A stretch of DNA of 60,826 bases from a virus (IMGVR_UViG_3300043331_000818:1-60826), one strand, 5' to 3'; shown: positions 6,989-13,016, counted from the stretch's first letter. Program-made: numbers and translations. The notes: generated by a model from the letters alone, not told the origin.

Positions 6989-7017
6989 TTGCCCCACCTA
7001 GGTCCACTTGATAGGAT
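6989..7017 (+). promoter_or_regulatory. Early rightward promoter
   Basis: TTGCCC at 6989-6994, a 17-bp spacer and TAGGAT at 7012-7017. The -35 box and the CCCCACCT stretch after it recur in the promoters at 9965, 12053 and 16883. The first gene downstream starts at 7408. Confidence 0.6.
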
Positions 7018-7323
7018 CGACGTAGTCGCTCCGGATCAGCCGGGGCAGGCAGGGCAGGAGGTCAGCAGCACCCGCGCGCGGGCACGTACGCAGCGCGCGG
7101 CAGGAGAGGCGCTATACGCGCGACCCCGAAACGAGCGGGTACTTGGTATTCGTGGCGCTCCGGGTTGCGGTAGGCGTGACGGCTATGGCGGGCCAATGCC
7201 CGTGCCGCGTCACGCGGTCGGCGTCGACCGGGGTAACTCAATAGTGGACTCATGCGGTGGGTGTGGTGTGTGCCCGTGTCTGGTCGTACCGGGTGAGCGG
7301 CAGGGTCTGTGACCTGCGGAAAC

Positions 7324-7336
7324 TCTAGTTACTAGA
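7324..7336. repeat. 13-bp dyad, T form
   Basis: Perfect copy about 70 bases before the first rightward gene. The following sequence (ACCGTCTCAACGGGAGACGGT) also contains CCGTCTC/GAGACGG, a small stem-loop in the leader. Confidence 0.95.
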
Positions 7337-7407
7337 CCCTGTCGTTTCGCCCCGGGTTACACCGTCTCAACGGGAGACGGTGGCCCGGATCAGAAAGGCA
7401 ACACATC

Positions 7408-8211
7408 ATGGCTATCAACCTGAACGAGTGGGTCGAGGACGTCGAGGCCGCGAAGCACGCTTCGGTGGAGACGATCGGTGAGGCTGTCCGGTCGTTGACG
7501 ACTCAGTTCCGGAACGAGCGGAAGCGTCACGGTCAGAGGATGATCGCGGCTGCCTACACGACTCGTGCGGCGCTGACGGCGGAGACGCACCGGAAGGGCG
7601 AACTCGCGACCCTGTGGGACGTGAACGCCTCCAGCGTGACGCTGTACAACCGTCTCGGGATCGTGGCGTTCGACCTCGGGATCCTGCCGAACCAGACCGG
7701 GAACGGCGGCGACAAGTTCGCCGACGACGTGTCGGTGTGGACGATGCTGGCCGGTGGCGCGGGTGCCTCGATCAGCGCGGTCGGCAACTACATCGAGTTC
7801 GGCCCGATGACCTCGATCGACGAGAAGGGGAACCGTGTCTACGACAAGGAGAACGGGACCCCGACGGTCGAGGGTCTGCTGGACCTGCTGACGGACTACT
7901 TCCGCCCCAACGGGGAGAAGGTGTCCCCGGCGGACCGGAAGATCAACGCGGCCAAGCGCGACGCCGAGTTCCTCGGGGTCGAGTACAAGGGTCCCGAGAC
8001 CTCGGACTCGGGGTCGGAGGGACCGGAGACGGTCAGCGGAACCATGAGCACCGAGCAGGTGTTCCTGGCCGCCGTGCGCACCATCATCCAGCACGCGGAG
8101 GACCTGGACAGCGAGACCTGGGAGAAGTACCAGGAGCCGCTGGGCCAGATGTCCAAGGCGCTCCGGGCGAAGGGCGCGTTCGAGAAGAAGCAGGCTGCGG
8201 CCGCTTCCTGA
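7408..8211 (+). CDS. First rightward gene; possible HTH protein
   Basis: A 267-residue protein (MAINLNEWVEDVEAAKHASV). The central part (YTTRAALTAETHRKGELATLWDVNASSVTLYNRLGIVAFDLGI) could hold a helix-turn-helix, and the C-terminal third (MSTEQVFLAAVRTIIQHAEDLDSETWEKYQEPL) is helical. GAAAGG lies upstream. Its place directly behind the early promoter suggests an abundant early protein, perhaps DNA-associated. I do not recognise a family. Confidence 0.65.
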   Translation: MAINLNEWVEDVEAAKHASVETIGEAVRSLTTQFRNERKRHGQRMIAAAYTTRAALTAETHRKGELATLWDVNASSVTLYNRLGIVAFDLGILPNQTGNGGDKFADDVSVWTMLAGGAGASISAVGNYIEFGPMTSIDEKGNRVYDKENGTPTVEGLLDLLTDYFRPNGEKVSPADRKINAAKRDAEFLGVEYKGPETSDSGSEGPETVSGTMSTEQVFLAAVRTIIQHAEDLDSETWEKYQEPLGQMSKALRAKGAFEKKQAAAAS

Positions 8212-8218
8212 CCGGTGC

Positions 8219-8246
8219 GGGCACCCGGGTCCGGGACCGGGTGCCC
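8219..8246 (+). terminator. Stem-loop after the first rightward gene
   Basis: GGGCACCCGG and CCGGGTGCCC form a perfect 10-bp stem with an 8-base loop, seven bases after the stop. There is no T tract. The dyad follows at 8284. Confidence 0.6.
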
Positions 8247-8283
8247 TGGCACGGGCACACTCCACACTTCACCGCATGAAGTG

Positions 8284-8296
8284 TCTAGTAACTAGA
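8284..8296. repeat. 13-bp dyad, A form
   Basis: Perfect copy, 19 bases before the ATG at 8316, followed by CCAGAGAGAGAGG. Confidence 0.95.
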
Positions 8297-8315
8297 CCAG
8301 AGAGAGAGGCAAGCA

Positions 8316-8528
8316 ATGGACGTGTCGAACACGTACTACCGAGCGCGACAGCCCGGACATTGGGTGGTGATCTGCACGACTCGCGAGTGGACAGAGTCGG
8401 AGTGGCACGAGTTCGCCACTGGCGCGGAAGCGATCGTCTTCATGGAAGAGAAGGCCGACGAGATGTTGGACCGTGAGTTCACGGTCGTGCCGCCGATGAT
8501 CACCGACCCGATTGCGCGGCCGGTCTAA
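8316..8528 (+). CDS. Hypothetical 70-residue protein
   Basis: MDVSNTYYRARQPGHWVVIC continues as a small mixed alpha/beta protein with many Trp and Glu residues and no cysteine cluster or membrane span. GAGAGAGAGGCAAGC serves as the ribosome site. It is a single-gene cassette bounded by stem-loop and dyad on both sides. Function unknown. Confidence 0.6.
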   Translation: MDVSNTYYRARQPGHWVVICTTREWTESEWHEFATGAEAIVFMEEKADEMLDREFTVVPPMITDPIARPV

Positions 8529-8534
8529 CCCTCT

Positions 8535-8558
8535 GGTGCCCGGGGTGAAACGGGCACC
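8535..8558 (+). terminator. Stem-loop between cassettes
   Basis: GGTGCCCG and CGGGCACC pair perfectly over 8 bp around an 8-base loop, just after the stop at 8528. The next dyad begins 21 bases later. Confidence 0.55.
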
Positions 8559-8579
8559 GACCACACCTACCGCGTGACC

Positions 8580-8592
8580 TCTAGTAACTAGA
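8580..8592. repeat. 13-bp dyad, A form
   Basis: Perfect copy, 21 bases before the ATG at 8614, with AAGAGAGAGAGGC between. Confidence 0.95.
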
Positions 8593-8613
8593 ACCCAAGA
8601 GAGAGAGGCAAGC

Positions 8614-8877
8614 ATGGACACGCAAGCATGGTTGGCGTTGAACGAACGGGTCAGCGCGGCCAAGGGTGACCGGCAGGCGACGGCGAACCTGATCGCGGAA
8701 CTCGCGGTCCGGACCATCGACGGGGTGCTGGTTCGTCACGGGATGACCGTGACCGACTACGACCTGCGCCAGTGCACGGTGACCGGGGTCAACCACGTCA
8801 CCATCGACGGTGTGGTCTGGTTCGAGACCACGACCGGGATGTTCGACGGTCAGCGACTGTGGGCGAGGAAGCCATGA
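8614..8877 (+). CDS. Hypothetical 87-residue protein
   Basis: MDTQAWLALNERVSAAKGDR begins a helical N-terminal half. The second half is likely beta-rich (QCTVTGVNHVTIDGVVWFETTTGMFDG). It overlaps the next start as ATGA, so the two are co-translated. No family recognised. Confidence 0.6.
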   Translation: MDTQAWLALNERVSAAKGDRQATANLIAELAVRTIDGVLVRHGMTVTDYDLRQCTVTGVNHVTIDGVVWFETTTGMFDGQRLWARKP

Positions 8878-9017
8878 CCACCATCGGAGAAGCGGTGGCG
8901 GCGGCTCACGCCGACGGACGCCACAACCTGACCCATCCCGACGACCGCCGGTTCTGGCTGTCGACGTGCTGGCGGTGCCGGGCCGATGAGGCACGGCGCA
9001 TGGCCACGACCAAGTGA
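8874..9017 (+). CDS. Small Cys/His protein
   Basis: A 47-residue protein (MTTIGEAVAAAHADGRHNLTH) ending with LSTCWRCRADEARRM, a CxxC pair that could join the histidines in one zinc site. It starts in an ATGA overlap with the 87-residue gene. Function unknown. Confidence 0.55.
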   Translation: MTTIGEAVAAAHADGRHNLTHPDDRRFWLSTCWRCRADEARRMATTK

Positions 9018-9021
9018 GACT

Positions 9022-9060
9022 CCCACCTCTCCCCCGTGTCACTGACGGGGGAGAGGTGGG
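9022..9060 (+). terminator. Perfect 16-bp stem-loop
   Basis: CCCACCTCTCCCCCGT and ACGGGGGAGAGGTGGG pair without mismatch around a 7-base loop, five bases after a stop codon. The 13-bp dyad follows 16 bases later. It resembles a strong terminator lacking a T tract. Confidence 0.75.
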
Positions 9061-9076
9061 TCCACTGGTCTCCGAC

Positions 9077-9089
9077 TCTAGTAACTAGA
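9077..9089. repeat. 13-bp dyad, A form
   Basis: Perfect copy opening the first of two near-identical leader cassettes (see 9090-9139 and 9432-9482). Confidence 0.95.
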
Positions 9090-9139
9090 TCCCCGCATCG
9101 TCCGGTGCGGGGATCGTGGAACTAGAGAGAGAGAACCCA
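9090..9139 (+). promoter_or_regulatory. Leader with stem-loop and GA-rich ribosome site, copy 1
   Basis: After the dyad come TCCCCGCA...TGCGGGGA (a stem-loop about 9090-9112), then GTGGAACTAGAGAGAGAGAACCCA directly before the ATG. The tail, including an extra AACTAGA half-site, is the same as in the leader of the next gene. The stem sequence differs but keeps its pairing. Confidence 0.65.
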
Positions 9140-9376
9140 ATGGACGTGTTTGTACTAGGTGCATTCGTCGCGGCCTATGCGGCACCGACGTTCGTGGCGT
9201 TGGGCCGGAGACGGGAGACACCGGGGCCGACGATCGTGGTCAACCTGTTGTTGGGGTGGACGGTCATCGGCTGGGTGGTGGCGTTGGCCATGGCGGTCGG
9301 CGGCAACGTCAAGCCGATCCCGCCGTGGACACCGGAACAGTGGGCGGCGTGGCAGGCGCGGCAAGAGGAACGGTGA
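9140..9376 (+). CDS. Superinfection-immunity-like membrane protein
   Basis: A 78-residue protein with two membrane spans: VFVLGAFVAAYAAPTFVAL, and IVVNLLLGWTVIGWVVALAMA. The block LLLGWTVIGWVVALAMA after a polar GRRRETPGPT loop is typical of the T4 Imm-like superinfection immunity family. Those proteins sit in the inner membrane and block DNA entry of later phages. A Pro/Trp-rich tail (PIPPWTPEQWAAWQ) follows. An in-frame GTG at 9116 would add MELERENP, but the same bases precede the next gene, so I treat them as leader. Confidence 0.7.
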   Translation: MDVFVLGAFVAAYAAPTFVALGRRRETPGPTIVVNLLLGWTVIGWVVALAMAVGGNVKPIPPWTPEQWAAWQARQEER

Positions 9377-9385
9377 CCGAGCGCG

Positions 9386-9411
9386 GCCCTGGCACCTTCG
9401 GGTGTCAGGGC
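9386..9411 (+). terminator. Stem-loop with UUCG tetraloop
   Basis: GCCCTGGCACC and GGTGTCAGGGC pair over 11 bp with one G-U, closed by a C(UUCG)G tetraloop, ten bases after the stop. The dyad starts eight bases later. Confidence 0.7.
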
Positions 9412-9418
9412 GGCTGCC

Positions 9419-9431
9419 TCTAGTAACTAGA
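9419..9431. repeat. 13-bp dyad, A form
   Basis: Perfect copy opening the second twin leader. Confidence 0.95.
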
Positions 9432-9482
9432 TCCCTCACCCGCCCCGGGTGAGGGTTCGTGGAACTAGAGAGAGAGAACCCA
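9432..9482 (+). promoter_or_regulatory. Leader with stem-loop and GA-rich ribosome site, copy 2
   Basis: CCCTCACCC and GGGTGAGGG form a stem at the same place as in copy 1 but with different bases. The tail GTGGAACTAGAGAGAGAGAA before the ATG is identical. Conserved pairing with changed sequence argues that the hairpin is functional. Confidence 0.65.
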
Positions 9483-9866
9483 ATGAGTAAGCACCGAGCA
9501 CAACCGAAGCCGTCGATTCTGCGGCGGCTGACGGTCGGACTGTCGGTGGTGGTGGTCGCCCTCGGGGTGGTCACCGTCGCTACCGGACGGGCGGACGCTG
9601 CGGATCAGCGTGCGTGTGTGACGGCGGGGGAGTGGTCGCAGATCCACAAGCGGATGACCAAGGGTCGGGTGGAGCAGATCCTGGACTCCAAGGGATTCCG
9701 GTCCTACCAGACGTTCACGATCAACGGCACCGACGAGTGGCGCGGGTATCGCCCGTGTCGCGGGTTCGGTACCCGGTACCTGATGGTCTGGTACGACAAC
9801 TACTCCTTCGGTGACCGGCTGCGGGTGTGGGATCACTACCGGTCCGGCGACTGGTCGCCGCGCTGA
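9483..9866 (+). CDS. Exported BLIP/SmpA-like small protein
   Basis: A 127-residue protein. Residues 18-43 (RRLTVGLSVVVVALGVVTVA then TGRADAA) form a Sec signal peptide with an AxA-type cleavage site. The mature part contains VTAGEWSQIHKRMTKGRVEQILDSKG and two cysteines, and ends in an aromatic YLMVWYDNYSFGDRLRVWDHY. The helix-turn with MTKGRVEQIL resembles the SmpA/OmlA or beta-lactamase-inhibitor-like fold found in actinobacterial exported proteins. It shares its leader with the superinfection-immunity-like gene. A cell-surface role during infection is an inference. Confidence 0.6.
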   Translation: MSKHRAQPKPSILRRLTVGLSVVVVALGVVTVATGRADAADQRACVTAGEWSQIHKRMTKGRVEQILDSKGFRSYQTFTINGTDEWRGYRPCRGFGTRYLMVWYDNYSFGDRLRVWDHYRSGDWSPR

Positions 9867-9870
9867 GGCA

Positions 9871-9907
9871 ACGGCAGGGTGCCCGGGGGAGCCGGGTGCC
9901 CTGCCGT
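9871..9907 (+). terminator. Likely terminator
   Basis: ACGGCAGGG and CCCTGCCGT pair as the outer stem, two mismatches follow, and CCCGG/CCGGG closes the loop. A short T run (CCGTTT) ends it. A promoter follows at 9965, which supports true termination. Confidence 0.7.
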
Positions 9908-9964
9908 TTCGGCATGTCGAGGTACGAGAGGTTTCCTGAGTCCACTGTTGAGCCCAAACCCCAC

Positions 9965-9994
9965 TTGCCCCACCTGCCCCACCTGTGGTATAAT
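9965..9994 (+). promoter_or_regulatory. Strong sigma70-like promoter
   Basis: TTGCCC at 9965-9970, an 18-bp spacer and a perfect TATAAT at 9989-9994. This is the best promoter in the window. It sits after a terminator and about 60 bases before a dyad copy. Confidence 0.8.
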
Positions 9995-10000
9995 AGAGGT

Positions 10001-10026
10001 ACCTCGGGGGAACTATGCCCCGAGGT
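10001..10026 (+). promoter_or_regulatory. 5' leader stem-loop
   Basis: ACCTCGGGG and CCCCGAGGT pair over 9 bp, with an ATG at the loop edge, at the very start of the expected transcript. The promoters at 12053, 16883 and 31611 are followed by weaker but similarly placed hairpins containing an ATG. Confidence 0.55.
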
Positions 10027-10052
10027 CTGCCCCACCGAGAGAGAGCGACGAC

Positions 10053-10065
10053 TCTAGTAACTAGA
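10053..10065. repeat. 13-bp dyad, A form, extended
   Basis: Perfect copy inside a 19-bp dyad GACTCTAGTAACTAGAGTC (symmetric except the centre), 22 bases before the next ATG. Confidence 0.95.
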
Positions 10066-10087
10066 GTCCAGAGAGAGAGAACCCCCC

Positions 10088-10294
10088 ATGAATCTGCACA
10101 TCGCCGCTGCCCTCGCCTGCGACGAGAACGCCCGGCACAAGCCGGGAGACTGCACCTGCTGCGGCTGCCACACCGACGCCGTCGACCCCACCATCAGCGA
10201 CTACGGGCTGCGGGTACTGATCGACACCATCGACTGCCCCGCCGAACGCCGGGCACTCACCCGGATCCTGTACGGCCGGACCCACGGACTCTAG
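10088..10294 (+). CDS. Cys-rich zinc-binding miniprotein
   Basis: A 68-residue protein with CDENARHKPGDCTCCGCH near the N-terminus (five Cys and two His) and a later Cys in DTIDCPAERRAL. It should coordinate zinc. It follows the strong promoter and an AGAGAGAGAA leader. Function unknown. Confidence 0.6.
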   Translation: MNLHIAAALACDENARHKPGDCTCCGCHTDAVDPTISDYGLRVLIDTIDCPAERRALTRILYGRTHGL

Positions 10295-10302
10295 GAGGCA
10301 CC

Positions 10303-10434
10303 ATGACCACCTGCCACGGCTGCGGCCACGCCTTCACCGAGGGCGAACTCCGCTACCGGGCCGACGACGGCCACGATTACTGCACCACCTGCGGCACGCC
10401 GATCTGGCAGGCCGAAGCCGGGTCTAGTAACTAG
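10303..10434 (+). CDS. Zinc-ribbon miniprotein ending in the dyad
   Basis: A 43-residue protein with two CxxC knuckles (MTTCHGCGHAF and YCTTCGTP), a compact zinc ribbon. AGGAGG lies at a good distance. The final residues SSN and the stop are encoded by the dyad at 10423. Confidence 0.6.
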   Translation: MTTCHGCGHAFTEGELRYRADDGHDYCTTCGTPIWQAEAGSSN

Positions 10435-10435
10435 A
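10423..10435. repeat. 13-bp dyad, A form, extended
   Basis: Perfect copy inside GGGTCTAGTAACTAGACCC, a 19-bp dyad whose flanks differ from those at 10053 but remain complementary. Confidence 0.95.
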
Positions 10436-10458
10436 CCCTCAACCAGAGAGAGAGAACC

Positions 10459-10743
10459 ATGAAGCACATCAACGTGTACGAGGTGGACCGCGCCTACGGC
10501 GGTCCCGAAGAGGGCGGCTGGTGGTACGACACCGGCACCTTCCGACCCGACCTGTCGGTCGCTGCCCCCGACGTGGCGGCGGTCGCGGTCGCCGACGCGA
10601 TCGAGAACCGGCTGCGGGACCAGGCCGACGAGGCGAGTGTTCCGCCGGTTGGCTACACCATGTACCGGGGTGGCCGGTACACGGTGCGGGTAGAGGATGC
10701 CCCGGGTGTCGACTACCCGGCCGTGACCCCGGTCTACTCGTGA
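10459..10743 (+). CDS. Hypothetical 94-residue protein
   Basis: MKHINVYEVDRAYGGPEEGG opens a beta-rich N-terminus. A central helix (DVAAVAVADAIENRLRDQADEA) and a GYTMYRGGRYTVRVEDAPGVDY strand pair follow. No cysteines and no membrane span. It overlaps the next start as GTGA. Function unknown. Confidence 0.6.
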   Translation: MKHINVYEVDRAYGGPEEGGWWYDTGTFRPDLSVAAPDVAAVAVADAIENRLRDQADEASVPPVGYTMYRGGRYTVRVEDAPGVDYPAVTPVYS

Positions 10744-10817
10744 TCGCACAGATCCTCCCGGCCGTCATCGTGGCGGTCGGGATGGTCGCGGCCTTCACCA
10801 TCCCGCCGCGACCCTAG
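10740..10817 (+). CDS. 25-residue single-span membrane microprotein
   Basis: GTG start overlapping the previous stop; the product MIAQILPAVIVAVGMVAAFT plus a five-residue IPPRP tail is one membrane helix. The stop TAG lies in the dyad at 10813. Coupling, composition and placement support a real gene despite its size. Confidence 0.5.
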   Translation: MIAQILPAVIVAVGMVAAFTIPPRP

Positions 10818-10825
10818 TAACTAGA
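10813..10825. repeat. 13-bp dyad, A form, one terminal mismatch
   Basis: CCTAGTAACTAGA. It runs directly into GAGAGAGAGAAAG before the ATG at 10841 and supplies the previous stop codon. Confidence 0.9.
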
Positions 10826-10840
10826 GAGAGAGAGAAAGTC

Positions 10841-11038
10841 ATGTCATTCCTGATACCGGAACTCAAGGTGCGCTGCGACACCTGCCAGGCAGAGGCGGGC
10901 ACCCTGTGCACCACCTCCCGTTCCTACCGCAACCTGAACCACGCAGACCGGGTGGTTCGATACCAGGGCTACCTGGACGGGCTGGACGAGGCGACGAAGG
11001 CGCTCCGTGCGCTGCAGCCAGTTGGGAGCAGGTCATGA
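10841..11038 (+). CDS. Zinc-finger miniprotein, CxxC...C...H family
   Basis: A 65-residue protein with RCDTCQAEAGTLCTTSRSYR then NLNHADRVVRY. The pattern CxxCxAxxGxxC, then a His about 15 residues on before Arg/Tyr, recurs in the proteins at 58257-58472 and 35362-35556. Such proteins bind one zinc and are common in actinophages with unknown targets. It overlaps the next start as ATGA. Confidence 0.6.
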   Translation: MSFLIPELKVRCDTCQAEAGTLCTTSRSYRNLNHADRVVRYQGYLDGLDEATKALRALQPVGSRS

Positions 11039-11310
11039 AGCGCATCCATGTACCGCACATGGTGCTGGCGATGCTCACGGTGGTGGCGGTCCTCGCTGCC
11101 GCCCTGGTCGTCGACACCACCTCCGCCCGAGGCGCCGCCCGCATGGCGCACTGTGCGTCCGACGAGGGACCCGACGGGCAGGGTGTCCGCCCGTGCGTGT
11201 GGGATGCCCGGCACATGGGCAACCACCAGGGTCGGTCGTTCAAGATCACCCGTGACGGTGACCTGGTCCGGATCTGGCACCGTCGCGCACACCGGCTGGC
11301 GTACCGATGA
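11035..11310 (+). CDS. Exported small protein with two cysteines
   Basis: A 91-residue protein. MVLAMLTVVAVLAAALVV near residues 9-26 is a signal peptide core, followed by DTTSARGAA. The mature part has HCASDEGPDGQGVRPCVWD, a likely disulphide pair, then basic residues. It starts and ends in four-base overlaps with its neighbours. It probably acts at the cell surface; function unknown. Confidence 0.6.
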   Translation: MKRIHVPHMVLAMLTVVAVLAAALVVDTTSARGAARMAHCASDEGPDGQGVRPCVWDARHMGNHQGRSFKITRDGDLVRIWHRRAHRLAYR

Positions 11311-11534
11311 GGTGGCTCAGCAAGGACACCGTCGAGTTCACCGAGCCGGAGGCACAGGCGCGGGACTGGTTCGAGGCGCACCTCGACGCCGGGCGGAACA
11401 TCCCGAACGCCGCCTACCGGGCGTTGAACCGGATGGAGCGGATGCCGTCCGATGAGTTCATCGCCTATCTGTCGGAGGACACCTGCTACCGGTGGGGTCA
11501 GCGGGTACTGATCCGACCGGAGTACCGCGACTAG
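11307..11534 (+). CDS. Hypothetical 75-residue protein
   Basis: MRWLSKDTVEFTEPEAQARD continues as a helical, charged protein with one Cys (SEDTCYRWGQRVLIRPEYRD). It overlaps the exported protein gene by four bases. It is the last gene before a 13-bp stem-loop. No family recognised. Confidence 0.55.
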   Translation: MRWLSKDTVEFTEPEAQARDWFEAHLDAGRNIPNAAYRALNRMERMPSDEFIAYLSEDTCYRWGQRVLIRPEYRD

Positions 11535-11536
11535 AC

Positions 11537-11585
11537 CTCCGGCCCGGGGTACGCACACTCCCCATTCCTGCGCCCCGGGCCGGAG
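11537..11585 (+). terminator. 13-bp stem-loop
   Basis: CTCCGGCCCGGGG and CCCCGGGCCGGAG pair perfectly across a 23-base loop right after the stop at 11534. A second CCCTCCCC/GGGGAGGG pair lies near 11625-11650. Confidence 0.65.
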
Positions 11586-11658
11586 CCTCCGCGACTGATG
11601 CCGTACGTCCAGCGCCCCTCCCCGTTGGGGGGTGGGGAGGGTCGTTGGCCGAACCGCA

Positions 11659-11671
11659 TCTAGTTACTAGA
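11659..11671. repeat. 13-bp dyad, T form
   Basis: Perfect copy, 18 bases before the ATG at 11690, with AAGGGGGGACC as ribosome site. Confidence 0.95.
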
Positions 11672-11689
11672 CCCACAAGGGGGGACCGG

Positions 11690-11995
11690 ATGAGGGTGCC
11701 AACCAGCCTGACGCGGCTGGTGAGAAAGAGAAGGGAACGGGAAGTGGCGGAAGAGTCGGAGGTGCAGAGCCGTATCCAGGCGCTGCGGGCTGCGCGTGAG
11801 GTGGCCGGGCAGGACGCGGATCTGGACGAGGTGAAGGACCTGGCCTCGTGGATGCTCGGCGAGGATGACCTGGGTGCGCCCGAGGTGGAGGACGAGGACG
11901 AGGCCGAGGAAGAGCCGGAAGAGGAGCCGGAGGAAGAGGAAGAGGAGCCGGAGCCGCCGAAGAAGCGGGCGTCGCGGGCGCGCAAGAAGTCCTAA
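11690..11995 (+). CDS. Acidic protein with basic ends
   Basis: A 101-residue protein. The N-terminus (LTRLVRKRREREVAEE) is basic, a helical middle follows, then a long Glu/Asp/Pro run (EVEDEDEAEEEPEEEPEEEE) and a basic tail (KKRASRARKKS). This charge layout suggests a disordered, nucleic-acid-mimicking or nucleic-acid-binding protein. No enzymatic motif. Confidence 0.6.
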   Translation: MRVPTSLTRLVRKRREREVAEESEVQSRIQALRAAREVAGQDADLDEVKDLASWMLGEDDLGAPEVEDEDEAEEEPEEEPEEEEEEPEPPKKRASRARKKS

Positions 11996-12006
11996 TTGGG
12001 GGGACA

Positions 12007-12043
12007 GCCTGCCGGTGGGGGATGTGTCACCTCACCGGCAGGC
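12007..12043 (+). terminator. 11-bp stem-loop before a promoter
   Basis: GCCTGCCGGTG and CACCGGCAGGC pair perfectly across 15 bases. A promoter begins ten bases later. Confidence 0.65.
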
Positions 12044-12052
12044 CCGCCCCAC

Positions 12053-12082
12053 TTGCCCCATCTGCCCCATCAATGATAGACT
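12053..12082 (+). promoter_or_regulatory. Sigma70-like promoter
   Basis: TTGCCC at 12053-12058, an 18-bp spacer and TAGACT at 12077-12082. It shares the CCCCATCTGCCCCAT spacer style of the other rightward promoters. The leader has a CTCGGC/GCCGAG stem and a six-residue frame (ATG at 12103) that stops in the dyad. Confidence 0.6.
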
Positions 12083-12118
12083 AGAGGTACTCGGCCACCC
12101 CTATGTCCAGCCGAGGAA

Positions 12119-12131
12119 TCTAGTAACTAGA
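12119..12131. repeat. 13-bp dyad, A form
   Basis: Perfect copy about 37 bases downstream of the -10 box and 20 bases before the ATG at 12152; TCAGAGAGAGAGC lies between. Confidence 0.95.
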
Positions 12132-12151
12132 GTCAGAGAGAGAGCAACACC

Positions 12152-12700
12152 ATGCACTACCACGTCCGAAACCGCACGCTCACCCTCGGCAAGACCAGGT
12201 GCCGACGCTGCGAGAAAGGCACCGTCGCCGCCCGCAAAGACTGCCGCACCTGTCGCGGCACCGGCAACGGGCCACGCGGCGGACGCCGAGGCTGCCAAAC
12301 CTGCCACGGGTCCGGCGACTCCTGGGATCACGAGGACCGGCGGGTCTGCCAGAACTGTCACGGCGACTGGCGGCACGCCGAACCGGAGACCTGGACCGAC
12401 GCGGTCCCCAAGGAACTGCTCGAACTGATCCCGCTGCGGGTCGAGCGGGTCGACCGAGCGAACTCCTGGAACGAGAACTTCCTGGGGATGGGCACCGTGT
12501 ACTCCTGCCAGGACTACGGCAGGGCGGCGCTCACCGACGACGAGACCATGCAGAAGGTGGTCCGACACCACCTGCTCCGGAACCGGGTGCAAGCCTGCAA
12601 GGTCACCACCGGGAACCGGTCCGACAAGGTGCGGAAGGTGGCGCGTGCGCTCGTGATCACGGTCACCAGCGACGGGTACGCAGTCCGCGCCGATATCTAG
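12152..12700 (+). CDS. DnaJ-type zinc-finger protein
   Basis: A 182-residue protein. Residues 17-72 carry four CxxC units: CRRCEKGT, CRTCRGTGNG, CQTCHGSGDS and CQNCHGDW. This is the CxxCxGxG arrangement of the DnaJ cysteine-rich domain, binding two zincs. The C-terminal half (WTDAVPKELLELIPLRVERVDR onward) is unrelated to DnaJ, and there is no J-domain. It may bind unfolded protein or nucleic acid. The stop TAG lies in the dyad at 12696. Confidence 0.7.
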   Translation: MHYHVRNRTLTLGKTRCRRCEKGTVAARKDCRTCRGTGNGPRGGRRGCQTCHGSGDSWDHEDRRVCQNCHGDWRHAEPETWTDAVPKELLELIPLRVERVDRANSWNENFLGMGTVYSCQDYGRAALTDDETMQKVVRHHLLRNRVQACKVTTGNRSDKVRKVARALVITVTSDGYAVRADI

Positions 12701-12708
12701 TAACTAGA
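12696..12708. repeat. 13-bp dyad, A form
   Basis: Perfect copy supplying the stop of the DnaJ-finger gene; AAGAGAGAGAG and the next ATG (12726) follow. Confidence 0.95.
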
Positions 12709-12725
12709 AAGAGAGAGAGTCACCC

Positions 12726-12917
12726 ATGAGTAAGCACCGGGCCGACGTGCCCGTCAACACCAACCCCGAGCAGCCCGAACCACGGCACCGGGCAGCGGCA
12801 CCGCCCCGGGTGCACTGGTTCAGCACCTGCAACTCGATGGTCGGCGACGACACGCTCGCCGCCAACCAGGAGCAGGTGACCTGCGAGTTCTGCCAGCGGG
12901 AACTCGCGCGCTACTGA
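12726..12917 (+). CDS. Small Cys/His protein
   Basis: A 63-residue protein: a Pro-rich N-terminus (MSKHRADVPVNTNPEQPEPR), then VHWFSTCNSMVGDD and VTCEFCQRELARY. One Cys/His plus a CxxC suggest a zinc site. Its first codons (MSKHRA) match those of the exported protein at 9483, perhaps by cassette exchange at the start. Confidence 0.55.
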   Translation: MSKHRADVPVNTNPEQPEPRHRAAAPPRVHWFSTCNSMVGDDTLAANQEQVTCEFCQRELARY

Positions 12918-13016
12918 CCCGGCCAGACCGGGCAGGGCATCCCTCGGCCGCAGACCCTGGGGGGTGTCCTGCCCGAACCGTCCGGTTCAACCCAACCAAG
13001 AGAGAGGGAGAGAGAG

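Larger units (their letters stand above)
6788..7407. other. Non-coding control region, 620 bp
   Basis: No frame here has a convincing start, ribosome site or protein-like composition. It holds an 8-bp inverted repeat (TCCGTCGT at 6876-6883 with ACGACGGA at 6898-6905), a dyad copy at 6955, a promoter at 6989-7017, and about 300 bp of GC-rich, self-complementary sequence. One example of the latter is GGGC/GCCC with outer TGACG/CGTCA arms near 7177-7214. A second dyad copy follows at 7324. It probably contains the early rightward promoter and a long structured leader or small RNA. Confidence 0.6.

Noticed and set aside
6884-7312. A 142-residue open frame through the control region.
   Set aside because: It runs through a dyad and a promoter, has no ribosome site, and its composition is that of random GC-rich sequence.
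7018-7323. tRNA gene in the structured stretch.
   Set aside because: No cloverleaf with a TTCGA loop and a CCA-ready acceptor could be built by eye. A tRNA search program would settle this.
9116-9482. In-frame GTG starts adding MELERENP to two proteins.
   Set aside because: The same bases precede two unrelated proteins, so they are a shared leader with a GA-rich ribosome site, and the ATGs at 9140 and 9483 are better starts.
10015-10434. A long frame from the leader ATG into the zinc-ribbon gene.
   Set aside because: It overlaps the 68-residue Cys protein out of frame, and the gene at 10303 has its own AGGAGG and start. The fused product is unlikely.
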